From: a virus
Direction: 5' to 3' (one strand)
Length of the DNA stretch: 41,498 bases
Virus record (IMG/VR): IMGVR_UViG_3300036832_000123
Coordinates: 1-41,498 of that record
Made by a program: the position numbers and the translations under genes. Positions 1-5,869 of the stretch are shown one piece after another (positions within the stretch are counted from its first letter, which is position 1; the number at the start of each line of letters is the position of its first letter). Below the pieces are notes generated by a model that worked only from the letters and a program-made list of their open reading frames with translations, ran no database searches and was not told where the DNA came from.

Positions 1-168
1 AAGAGCCAGAACATTACGGCACTTATAAACGAGCACTTCGGAAACCTGAAGAGTATGTCCTCCAAGAAGACGACATATGTCGAAGCCGCCTATCGCAATG
101 GCGTTAGGCACGCCAACTCGGCAGCTCTTAACCCGCAGGCTTCCGGGCCGCGTACGTCACTTAGCTAG
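1..168 (+). CDS. hypothetical protein, C-terminal fragment cut by window edge
   Basis: The frame is open from the first base and ends at TAG 166-168, giving 55 visible residues, rich in Ser, Asn, Ala and Lys, with no recognisable domain. The stop is one base from the ATG of the next gene, which is the tight packing seen through the rest of the early region. The start lies outside the window. No function can be proposed. Confidence 0.55.
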   Translation, partial: KSQNITALINEHFGNLKSMSSKKTTYVEAAYRNGVRHANSAALNPQASGPRTSLS

Positions 169-169
169 C

Positions 170-388
170 ATGTATATCGTCCTTCAGGAAGTGAAGAAGC
201 CAGCTAAGTGCTTCTATACAATTGCCGACGCACGCACTCGCCGGGTTGTGGGCAGTGCCCGTGTCGACTACACCAAGGGGAAGTCCTTCTGGACATACAA
301 GACAAAGTCGGGAGCCAGGATTACTAACAAGCAGGAACAGAAGGCGATGTCCGACGCGGTGACGCGGTTCTTCGAAACCAGTAAGTAG
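170..388 (+). CDS. small hypothetical protein (72 aa)
   Basis: The frame is also open from an upstream ATG at 77, but that start would overlap most of the preceding gene. The ATG at 170, immediately after the preceding stop, is preferred. The product is small and basic: a beta-strand-like start (MYIVLQEV), then a Lys/Arg-rich middle and an acidic-to-basic helix at the end. No domain is recognised. It is followed 4 bases later by the next gene, so the two are probably co-transcribed. Confidence 0.6.
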   Translation: MYIVLQEVKKPAKCFYTIADARTRRVVGSARVDYTKGKSFWTYKTKSGARITNKQEQKAMSDAVTRFFETSK

Positions 389-392
389 GGGC

Positions 393-791
393 ATGGCATT
401 CGGACGTAACAAGAAAAGGGAAGCAGAAACCGACGCCGAGCTAGTCAGCTATGCGTCATGGGTCAAGGAGATTAGGGAGCCCGACGTGGACAACGATGGA
501 ATTCGCCGCCTAGAATCAGAGATCCGCGCCAAGCGTAACGAGATCCTCAACGCGCTTAATCAGCGGTATGTCCATCCACGCAACCACAAGATCACCGAGA
601 TCCGGCGCGACGTTGATGAGCTCAAGGGCATGGTGTTCGCCTGGCTCTACGTCAGCGGCAAGTGGGTCAACATCATCCCAATCGAAGAGGTCAACGAAGA
701 GGTCAACGACCTCGCCATGCTCTGGCTAAGCGTCGATCTCATAAGAATGATCGACAGGGCTTACCCCAAGAAAGCACCGCGGGACATCTGA
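393..791 (+). CDS. hypothetical protein, helical (132 aa)
   Basis: A 132-residue, highly charged protein beginning MAFGRNKKRE. Residues about 10-75 are dense in Glu, Arg and Lys and look like a long helix or coiled coil. A more hydrophobic segment follows (about 78-120, including MVFAWLYVSGKWVN and LAMLWLSVDLIRM), which could pack as helices but is not a clear membrane span. A purine-rich AGGGG precedes the ATG. No family was recognised. Its end is followed by a promoter-like sequence, so it is probably the last gene of its transcript. Confidence 0.65.
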   Translation: MAFGRNKKREAETDAELVSYASWVKEIREPDVDNDGIRRLESEIRAKRNEILNALNQRYVHPRNHKITEIRRDVDELKGMVFAWLYVSGKWVNIIPIEEVNEEVNDLAMLWLSVDLIRMIDRAYPKKAPRDI

Positions 792-799
792 ACCAGCCC

Positions 800-829
800 T
801 TTACTCCAGGCCGGGGCATATAGTATACT
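800..829 (+). promoter_or_regulatory. probable promoter: TTTACT-N18-TATACT
   Basis: A -35-like TTTACT (800-805) is separated by 18 bases from a -10-like TATACT (824-829), which is followed by AG as at other sites in this window. It lies in the only gap of this part (792-860), in front of the GTG-start gene at 861. It is the weakest match to the promoter pattern shared with 1961-1989, 5399-5428, 8324-8352, 17603-17631 and 39568-39596. Confidence 0.45.
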
Positions 830-860
830 AGAGGGAGAAGCAACCGAGAGGAAGTGGAAC

Positions 861-1163
861 GTGACGGCAATTCAGGATAAGTGGACAGTAGTCCAGCACA
901 GCGGCTTCGGCTACAAGGGCAACCCGCAGTTCGAGCGCGCTGTCGAGGTGAGACAGATTCATAATCAAGGTGAACTGCGCCTGGTCGAGCGAGTCGGCGG
1001 CATGATCCTTGACAGCTACATGGAAGCCGAGGCATTCGCCGAGCGGGCAAACTATACCCCCAGCAACAATAGCATTATCCCGAACGCCAGGGGAACCTTC
1101 AGCAAGCTCATGCTCGACGACCTCCGCATCTACATCCCGGTACGTGGCGAGCCGGTCGGCTAA
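861..1163 (+). CDS. hypothetical protein (100 aa)
   Basis: The start is GTG at 861 with a GAGGAAG ribosome-binding site about 6 bases upstream, and it is the first gene after the promoter-like site at 800-829. The protein starts MTAIQDKWTVVQHSGFGYKG, has alternating short strands, and a helix around residues 50-62 (YMEAEAFAERANY). It may be a small alpha/beta fold. No family is recognised. It heads a run of five small, overlapping genes ending at 1963. Confidence 0.65.
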   Translation: MTAIQDKWTVVQHSGFGYKGNPQFERAVEVRQIHNQGELRLVERVGGMILDSYMEAEAFAERANYTPSNNSIIPNARGTFSKLMLDDLRIYIPVRGEPVG

Positions 1164-1166
1164 GCC

Positions 1167-1361
1167 ATGGTCGAGATGTACATCTCCAAGCTTCCGAAGT
1201 GCCCGAAGCACGGGCAGATGAAGGAAGACCTGACGCGCGACCTGTGGATGTGCGCGGGCTACGACGGCGAAGGATGTGACTATACCATGACCATGGAGGA
1301 ATGGTACGCCACATTTAGAGCGCTAGGCACGATTGACGAAATTCACTGGAGATTCAAGTGA
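1167..1361 (+). CDS. small zinc-ribbon-like protein (64 aa)
   Basis: ATG at 1167 follows the previous stop by 3 bases. The protein has a Cys at position 12 and two more (about residues 29 and 37) together with a His in the CPKHG motif, which resembles a small zinc ribbon (CPKHG...WMCAGYDGEGC). The C-terminal half is helical and acidic. A DNA-, RNA- or protein-binding adaptor is possible but not shown. The TGA stop overlaps the GTG start of the next gene (GTGA), which implies translational coupling. Confidence 0.6.
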   Translation: MVEMYISKLPKCPKHGQMKEDLTRDLWMCAGYDGEGCDYTMTMEEWYATFRALGTIDEIHWRFK

Positions 1362-1606
1362 AGACTCTTACGGCGACCCGGAGCAAGCGCAACAACGGCT
1401 TGTGGCATTTCACATGCCCGCTCCACGGACCATTTGAACATCACTTCCACGAGCCTAGCAACATCAATCTCGCTATCAACACCCTAAAGGCGCATATGGA
1501 TGAGAAGCATCCAGGCGTCAAGGTTCGCCTCCAGGCTAGCGGCGACTTCACGATACATACCACATACACCGCAACAACCGTCATAGACGCAGGAGGTCTT
1601 CTGTGA
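1358..1606 (+). CDS. small C2H2-like zinc-finger protein (82 aa)
   Basis: GTG start at 1358 within a GTGA overlap with the preceding gene. Near residues 16-30 the protein has FTCPLHGPFEHHFHEP, and further on ALKAH-like and EKHPG segments (NTLKAHMDEKHPGV). This Cys/His spacing resembles a degenerate C2H2 finger, of a kind common among small phage proteins. The C-terminal part is Thr-rich and strand-like. The function is unknown. It is coupled to the next gene by another GTGA overlap at 1603. Confidence 0.6.
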   Translation: MKTLTATRSKRNNGLWHFTCPLHGPFEHHFHEPSNINLAINTLKAHMDEKHPGVKVRLQASGDFTIHTTYTATTVIDAGGLL

Positions 1607-1827
1607 AGTATAAAGTCACCGACAAGCAGAGAGCGGACGGCAACACACAATACACGATCGCCGAAAGCGGAAACACCATAGGTACGGTATCTACTAACGG
1701 GGTCACCTGGAAGTGTACCGCTACTACCGGCCTGCTCGTAAATGATATCAACATCCGGAAGAGGATGTATGCCGCCGTCCGAGTCCACGAAAGGTCAGCC
1801 ACCCTCCCCGGAGAAACTGCTAATTAA
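1603..1827 (+). CDS. hypothetical protein (74 aa)
   Basis: GTG start at 1603 (GTGA overlap), with AGGAGGT about 8 bases upstream. The protein is a short beta-rich sequence (MKYKVTDKQR ... YTIAESGNTIGTVST), then a helix around residues 46-60. No domain is recognised. Its last 59 bases overlap the next gene in another frame. Confidence 0.6.
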   Translation: MKYKVTDKQRADGNTQYTIAESGNTIGTVSTNGVTWKCTATTGLLVNDINIRKRMYAAVRVHERSATLPGETAN

Positions 1828-1963
1828 TGCGGTCTACGATATCATCAACTGTATCTGGCAGATATATGTACAGCTAATGTTCATGCCGCCACTCTTTAGG
1901 ATGATGGGGCTAGTTCTGGGGACTAGGCAATACGTCGAAGAAATGCGTCACTTTACAGGGTAG
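1769..1963 (+). CDS. small membrane-associated protein (64 aa)
   Basis: The ATG at 1769 is chosen because a GGAAGAGG ribosome-binding site lies just upstream, although this overlaps the preceding gene by 59 bases. After a Pro/Ser-rich start, residues about 18-50 form a hydrophobic stretch (LINAVYDIINCIW, LMFMPPLFRMMGLVLG) that could be one long or two short membrane segments. A small inner-membrane protein, conceivably holin-like or a host-takeover peptide, is possible. It ends directly before the promoter at 1961-1989. Confidence 0.45.
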   Translation: MPPSESTKGQPPSPEKLLINAVYDIINCIWQIYVQLMFMPPLFRMMGLVLGTRQYVEEMRHFTG

Positions 1964-1989
1964 ACTTCCACGGCCGGGTAGGCTATAAT
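1961..1989 (+). promoter_or_regulatory. promoter: TAGACT-N17-TATAAT
   Basis: TAGACT (1961-1966) is followed by a 17-base spacer and a perfect TATAAT (1984-1989). The spacer ends GTAGGC and the -10 is followed by CG. The late-strand promoter at 39568-39596 has the same boxes, the same spacer length and a closely similar spacer. The predicted leader is about 45 bases and contains a short hairpin (AGGCC/GGCCT) before the AAAGG of the gene at 2040. Confidence 0.75.
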
Positions 1990-2039
1990 CGAGAGACGGG
2001 CGAGGCCGACGGCCTGCCGAAGAATGTGAAAGGGCAAAC

Positions 2040-2627
2040 ATGCCAGTGAAATGCGGAAAGGGACATTACCACGACAGCGTCGCGGAAGTCCGCAATTGCT
2101 ACGGCGTCGAAGCAGTAGAGTTCCCACGGAACTTCGCTGACTACAAGACAAACCGCTTCGCCGGGAACTGCGCTAAGTGCGGCGGCAAGGTAGAAGCTGA
2201 GCAGGGCCGGGTCGACAAGACCGACGCGGGATGGGTCGCGTCCCACCTGCCGGGTAAGTGCCGCGAGATCCCGGATAAGGTTGACGTGAAGGCGGTCATG
2301 GATCGTTACTCCGAGATCCCGCGCGGACACTACGCGACCCTTAGCCTTACCGGCCATAATGACTTCGACTTCTGGCGAGTCGATCGTCCTGAGCAGGGCA
2401 CTTATGCCGGCCGTACGTTCGTCAAGCGAATCGTCGGCGGCAAGCCAGATCTGAACGTCTCCCGTACCACGAAGTTCGCCGCGCTCGATGCGATCCTTGA
2501 GGAAGGCATCGAGAACACCGCCCGCAGATATGGCCAGGAGCTTGGAAGGTGCTCCCGTTGTAACAGAAGTCTCACTGATCAAACGAGTCGCGCTCTGGGA
2601 ATCGGCCCTGAGTGCCGCACGAAGTAA
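2040..2627 (+). CDS. DUF6011-like zinc-binding protein (195 aa)
   Basis: Two cysteine-based elements are visible. The N-terminus has a CGKGHYHDSVAEVRNC knuckle, followed by a CAKCGGKVE pair, and the C-terminus has CSRCNRSLTDQTSRALGIGPEC, the signature of the DUF6011 family found in many actinobacteriophage proteins. The middle (about residues 85-160) is a mixed alpha/beta segment with YATLSLTGHNDFDFWRVDRP. The biochemical role of the family is unknown. Nucleic-acid or protein binding through zinc is a reasonable inference. It is the first gene after the strong promoter at 1961-1989. Confidence 0.75.
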   Translation: MPVKCGKGHYHDSVAEVRNCYGVEAVEFPRNFADYKTNRFAGNCAKCGGKVEAEQGRVDKTDAGWVASHLPGKCREIPDKVDVKAVMDRYSEIPRGHYATLSLTGHNDFDFWRVDRPEQGTYAGRTFVKRIVGGKPDLNVSRTTKFAALDAILEEGIENTARRYGQELGRCSRCNRSLTDQTSRALGIGPECRTK

Positions 2628-2637
2628 AAGGAGATAC

Positions 2638-2931
2638 ATGCCCAAGGTAATGAAGCGCTCACTGTGGATATGGGTCGCTGCCTGGATTGCGTGGCTCACG
2701 ATACAGCACGCCTCGTGGGCACTCAACTGGAACGGAATCAACCTGTCGAACTCCAACGCGATCTGCTCACTCACCCAGCAGATGTGGGGAATCGACCGGG
2801 GAATCTGCCCCTCTGTCGGCGGCTGGTGGACGTTCACCACGTTCCTGTTCTGGATCGGCATCGGGGCACTCGCGATGTTCGTCATCACCGCGTACCGCGC
2901 CCGAGCCGCCAACATCGCGAATGGCGAGTAG
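2638..2931 (+). CDS. two-span membrane protein (97 aa)
   Basis: ATG at 2638 with a strong AAAAGGAG ribosome-binding site. Two hydrophobic segments are clear: residues about 6-28 (RSLWIWVAAWIAWLTIQHA) and about 65-86 (TFTTFLFWIGIGALAMFVI), separated by a loop with two cysteines (ICSLTQQ, GICPSV) that could form a disulfide outside the membrane. The C-terminus is basic (YRARAAN), consistent with a cytoplasmic tail. The role is unknown. As a small two-span protein far from the endolysin, it is only one of several holin candidates. Confidence 0.7.
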   Translation: MPKVMKRSLWIWVAAWIAWLTIQHASWALNWNGINLSNSNAICSLTQQMWGIDRGICPSVGGWWTFTTFLFWIGIGALAMFVITAYRARAANIANGE

Positions 2932-2932
2932 C

Positions 2933-3166
2933 GTGAAGAAGTACAAGGCAGTCATCAAGCCGAAGGATGGCATACCATCTGACGACTACGACAGCACCCT
3001 GCTCCTTATGGAGCTGACCTTTACGGTCGGGCCGCAGTCACTCAAGACTCCTCAATCTATCGTCAGGAGCGCTCTCATGTCATTCCGCCTCTACAACTTC
3101 ATGGAAGTTATCTCACTTGAGGAGGTGCTACGTGACGGTCTACATCCCGACTCTGAGCCGGATTGA
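2933..3166 (+). CDS. hypothetical protein (77 aa)
   Basis: The start is uncertain. An ATG at 2921 would overlap the previous gene, while GTG at 2933 follows its stop by one base and has GGCGAG upstream, so GTG is preferred. The product begins MKKYKAVIKPKDG and has a strand-helix-strand character (SILRS-like helix, LYNFMEVISLEEVL). It overlaps the start of the glycosyltransferase-like gene by 35 bases. No family is recognised. Confidence 0.55.
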   Translation: MKKYKAVIKPKDGIPSDDYDSTLLLMELTFTVGPQSLKTPQSIVRSALMSFRLYNFMEVISLEEVLRDGLHPDSEPD

Positions 3167-3959
3167 AATGCTGCAAAAGACAGTTCCTCAATGGATTGCG
3201 CAGGACATGCCTATCCGGCTAGTCGTCGAGAAGCAGGAGTACCGGGAACACGCCAGACTCGTACGTGAGATGAGATGGGGCGAACAAGTAAGCATAGTCC
3301 AATTGCCGCTCTCCCATAAGGGCCTTGGGTACGCCCGCATGTACTGTGTCGAACATGCTAGCAAATCCGGCCTTGATGCTTTTATTATGTGTAATGATGA
3401 CTGTTACGTTAAGCCCAACTCCGACGCCTGGCTACTAATCGAGGAAGCCGAGAAATCAACCACTCTCGGCATAGGTGCTATGCGTCCACTCCTAAACCTT
3501 TTCACGGGTGGAGCCATATCCAGGAATCACGGGCCAATCCTATGTCCTGGTAGCTGGGGCCTTTTCGTATGGGGCCTTAATGTCAACAAGGCAATCGAAT
3601 TCGGGAACTATGATCCGAATCTTCATACGTACGCGGAAGATGTCGATCTGCTCTTTGAAGGTGTCAAGCACGGCATTCCATGGCAGATCCACTGTGATGT
3701 CGAGTACGTATCAGTGAACAAGCGATACGACAATGGAGGTTTTGAGGCCGTATACCGTAACAACATGGAGGCAAGGCTAGCGGCCGAACGTAAGTGTATG
3801 GATATCATGCGTGAACGCTGGCCGGATTACGTCAACCGTCCGGACAAGCCGGTTCGATTTTCCTGGCAGAAGATCCTGAATGATTACATACCGGACTGGA
3901 AGAAAGCGTCGGCTATCCACGGCGGATCTCTCGACTACCTGAAAGGAGGTGTCGCGTGA
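3132..3959 (+). CDS. glycosyltransferase-like protein, copy 1 of a tandem pair (275 aa)
   Basis: GTG at 3132 is preceded by GGAGGTG at 3121-3127 and matches the start of the paralogue downstream. The protein opens with MTVYIPTLSRIEML, and has VVEKQEYREHARLVRE, then GLGYARMYCVEHA, then an acidic IMCNDDCYV motif near residue 95. This is the layout of GT-A type nucleotide-diphospho-sugar transferases, where the Asp pair binds metal and the donor sugar. The order of motifs resembles the phage TET-associated glycosyltransferase (TAGT) group, which glycosylates modified DNA bases. That assignment is inference, since no TET/JBP oxygenase is visible in the window. The substrate could also be host surface polymer. 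Confidence 0.6.
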   Translation: MTVYIPTLSRIEMLQKTVPQWIAQDMPIRLVVEKQEYREHARLVREMRWGEQVSIVQLPLSHKGLGYARMYCVEHASKSGLDAFIMCNDDCYVKPNSDAWLLIEEAEKSTTLGIGAMRPLLNLFTGGAISRNHGPILCPGSWGLFVWGLNVNKAIEFGNYDPNLHTYAEDVDLLFEGVKHGIPWQIHCDVEYVSVNKRYDNGGFEAVYRNNMEARLAAERKCMDIMRERWPDYVNRPDKPVRFSWQKILNDYIPDWKKASAIHGGSLDYLKGGVA

Positions 3960-4798
3960 CTGTATATATCCCGACCCTGAGCAGGATCGAAATGCTACGC
4001 AGGACAACGATTCCTAACTGGCTCAAACAAGACATGCCTATCCGGCTAGTAGTCGAACGCCACGAGTACCAGGAGCACGCTAAGCTGGTACGGGAGATGA
4101 AATGGGAGGATGTCCACGTTCTGCCGGCACCACTCTCCGGCAAAGGAATCGGGTATGCCCGCAAGTACTGCGTAGAGCACGCCCGCGAAAGTGGTCTTGA
4201 TGCCATGATCATGAGTAATGATGACTGCTACGTCAACCCCAGCTCCGACGCCTGGCTGCTTATAGATGAAGCCGAGAAGCCAACTACTCTAGGCATTGGC
4301 GCCACACGTTCCCTCCATGATAGGTTCACGGGCGGCGCGATCTCAAGGAACAGCGGGCCTATCCTCTGCCCCGGCGGCTGGGGCTTCATGCTATGGGGCA
4401 TGAACGTCAAGAACGCGCTCAAGGTCGGCAATTACGATCCGGCCCTGACTATTTTCGGTGAAGACTTCGAGCTAGCCTTTGAAGGCATCAAGCGCGGAAT
4501 TCCATGGCAGGTACATTGCGATGTAAAGTTCACCGCGGCCAACAAACGATATGACAAGGGCGGTATCGAGAGTAAGTACAGGAACAAGCTAGAAGCAAGG
4601 CTAGCGGATGAACGCCGGTGTATGGCCATCGTCCGCGAGCGCTGGTCAGAATACATCAACCCTCCGGACAAGCGTACCAGGATTGCCTGGCAGCAGCTCT
4701 ATACCGACCTTATCCCAGACTGGAAGAAGGGCTCTGCTATGCACGGTGGATCTCTCGATTACTTCAACAACAAGGAAGTCGAACAGGAGAGCAAGTAA
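3956..4798 (+). CDS. glycosyltransferase-like protein, copy 2 of a tandem pair (280 aa)
   Basis: GTG start at 3956 overlaps the stop of copy 1 (GTGA) and has AGGAGGTG upstream. It is clearly paralogous to copy 1 along its whole length: MTVYIPTLSRIEML at the start, the shared QDMPIRLVVE segment, the NDDCYV metal-binding-like motif near residue 90, FTGGAISRN, and a matching C-terminus (IPDWKK, HGGSLDY). Differences cluster around residues 110-160, including a second acidic motif (FGEDFELAFEG here, YAEDVDLLFEG in copy 1). The two copies may have diverged in acceptor or donor, or work as a heterodimer. The family assignment (GT-A fold, possibly TAGT) is inferred from motifs only. Confidence 0.6.
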   Translation: MTVYIPTLSRIEMLRRTTIPNWLKQDMPIRLVVERHEYQEHAKLVREMKWEDVHVLPAPLSGKGIGYARKYCVEHARESGLDAMIMSNDDCYVNPSSDAWLLIDEAEKPTTLGIGATRSLHDRFTGGAISRNSGPILCPGGWGFMLWGMNVKNALKVGNYDPALTIFGEDFELAFEGIKRGIPWQVHCDVKFTAANKRYDKGGIESKYRNKLEARLADERRCMAIVRERWSEYINPPDKRTRIAWQQLYTDLIPDWKKGSAMHGGSLDYFNNKEVEQESK

Positions 4799-4911
4799 TG
4801 TCAAAAACAGAATTTAAGTCCAGAGTAATAGCACTACAACTGGAATCACTTCCCAGGCAGGAGTACCTCGAACAACTAAATGAGCTAGTCCGGGAATACA
4901 TCAACTCATAA
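4798..4911 (+). CDS. very small helical protein (37 aa)
   Basis: ATG at 4798 shares its A with the preceding TAA (TAATG). The 37-residue product (starting MSKTEFKSRVIALQ) is almost all charged, helix-forming residues, with a Leu/Tyr face that could form a short coiled coil. The stop is 5 bases before the dCMP deaminase start. Its position in a coupled array supports it being real. Confidence 0.5.
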   Translation: MSKTEFKSRVIALQLESLPRQEYLEQLNELVREYINS

Positions 4912-4916
4912 GGATC

Positions 4917-5390
4917 ATGATGCCAGTGAAACGCCCGTCCTGGGATGAGTACTTCCTTGGCGTAGCTAGGGCAATATCCGCGCGAGCAGACTGTACGCGC
5001 CGCTTGGTAGGAGCAATCCTCACCGACCCCGTAACTCACGACATCCTCTTCACCGGGTACAACGGAGCACCGCGAGGCGAGCCCGGCTGTCTGACCGCAG
5101 GTGCCTGTCCGCGCGGACAACACTACGAGATAACCACAATGCCATACCCAACTTGTTGTGCCTGCGGGAATGAATGGCCGTGCCACCTCTCGGCTGAATC
5201 CGGCGCGGACTATGACGTCGGTACCGGTCTCTGTATCGCTATCCACGCCGAAGAAAACGTCCTGCTAGTCGCCGGACGCGCCGCATCGGGAAAGCACATG
5301 TACGTTACCCACAAACCATGTCATATGTGCATGCGCCTAATCAACGGAGCAGGAATACCAAGAGTCATATGGCCCGGAGGCGAGGCGTAA
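4917..5390 (+). CDS. deoxycytidylate (dCMP) deaminase
   Basis: Predicted to convert dCMP to dUMP in the cytoplasm, supplying substrate for the ThyX encoded at 14475. The zinc-dependent cytidine/dCMP deaminase signature is complete: HAEEN (catalytic Glu and zinc His) near residue 105 and PCHMCMRLI near residue 133 with the two zinc cysteines. An N-terminal CTRRLVGAILTD segment and an additional Cys/His-rich loop (CCACGNEWPCH) are typical of the dCMP deaminase branch. Its length of 157 aa is normal. Tandem ATGs at 4917 and 4920 are both possible starts after AAGGA. Confidence 0.9.
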   Translation: MMPVKRPSWDEYFLGVARAISARADCTRRLVGAILTDPVTHDILFTGYNGAPRGEPGCLTAGACPRGQHYEITTMPYPTCCACGNEWPCHLSAESGADYDVGTGLCIAIHAEENVLLVAGRAASGKHMYVTHKPCHMCMRLINGAGIPRVIWPGGEA

Positions 5391-5398
5391 ACCAAGAC

Positions 5399-5428
5399 TA
5401 GACTGACCGTTCCTCCATAGGGTATAAT
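5399..5428 (+). promoter_or_regulatory. promoter: TAGACT-N18-TATAAT, possibly giving a leaderless mRNA
   Basis: TAGACT (5399-5404), preceded by GAC, is followed by an 18-base spacer ending CATAGGG and a perfect TATAAT (5423-5428). The ATG of the downstream HNH gene is at 5435, only 6 bases beyond the -10 box. Transcription would therefore start at or next to the A of the start codon and give a leaderless message, a start type that actinobacteria use well. Confidence 0.7.
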
Positions 5429-5434
5429 AGAGAT

Positions 5435-5869
5435 ATGAACGCGAAAATCGGAGCCGTCGCAAAGAGATGTGGTGATTGTAACAAGACACTAGACCATCGC
5501 AACAAGTCCGGATTCTGCCGGAAGTGTTCGCCAAAGAATACGCGAACCGGACCTAATCACTGGAACTGGGGAGGAGATGGATATGGTTACGTCAAGATTC
5601 ATAGACGTGTAGTGCGCAGTTATGGTTACGCTCGGGAACATCCCTGCGTAGACTGCTGGGGCGATGCTGAAGACTGGTCATGGGTACATGGCACTGATCC
5701 GGCTAACATTATGAATTATGTGCCTCGTTGCAAGAAATGCCATAGTATGTATGATAAAGCTAGGCTAGGTGCCAAGCATACGGAAAGCACCAAGCAAAAG
5801 ATGTCGGAAAACGCTAAGCAGAGAAGCAGAAGGGCAAATGGTCAATTTGAACGCCGTAGTAACGACTAA
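5435..5869 (+). CDS. HNH homing endonuclease with NUMOD3-like tail (144 aa)
   Basis: A probable free-standing DNA endonuclease. Zinc-type cysteine pairs occur at the start (CGDCNK, CRKC), and the core holds CVDC ... WSWVHG ... NYVPRCKKCHSMYD, the HNH motif with its structural zinc. Residues about 112-132 (AKHTESTKQKMSENAKQRSR) match the NUMOD3 DNA-binding module of intron-type homing endonucleases. Codon use is more AT-rich than its neighbours (ATGGTTACG, AATTATGTG), which suggests recent transfer. It overlaps the start of the helicase by 32 bases and takes the first start codon after the promoter at 5399-5428, so it probably inserted at the 5' end of the helicase gene. Confidence 0.8.
   Translation: MNAKIGAVAKRCGDCNKTLDHRNKSGFCRKCSPKNTRTGPNHWNWGGDGYGYVKIHRRVVRSYGYAREHPCVDCWGDAEDWSWVHGTDPANIMNYVPRCKKCHSMYDKARLGAKHTESTKQKMSENAKQRSRRANGQFERRSND

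Noticed and set aside
1983-2915. Long reverse-strand open frame (310 codons) opposite the DUF6011-like and membrane protein genes
   Set aside because: The + strand genes have recognisable cysteine motifs, membrane segments and ribosome-binding sites. The reverse frame has no ribosome-binding site and a composition typical of a shadow frame.
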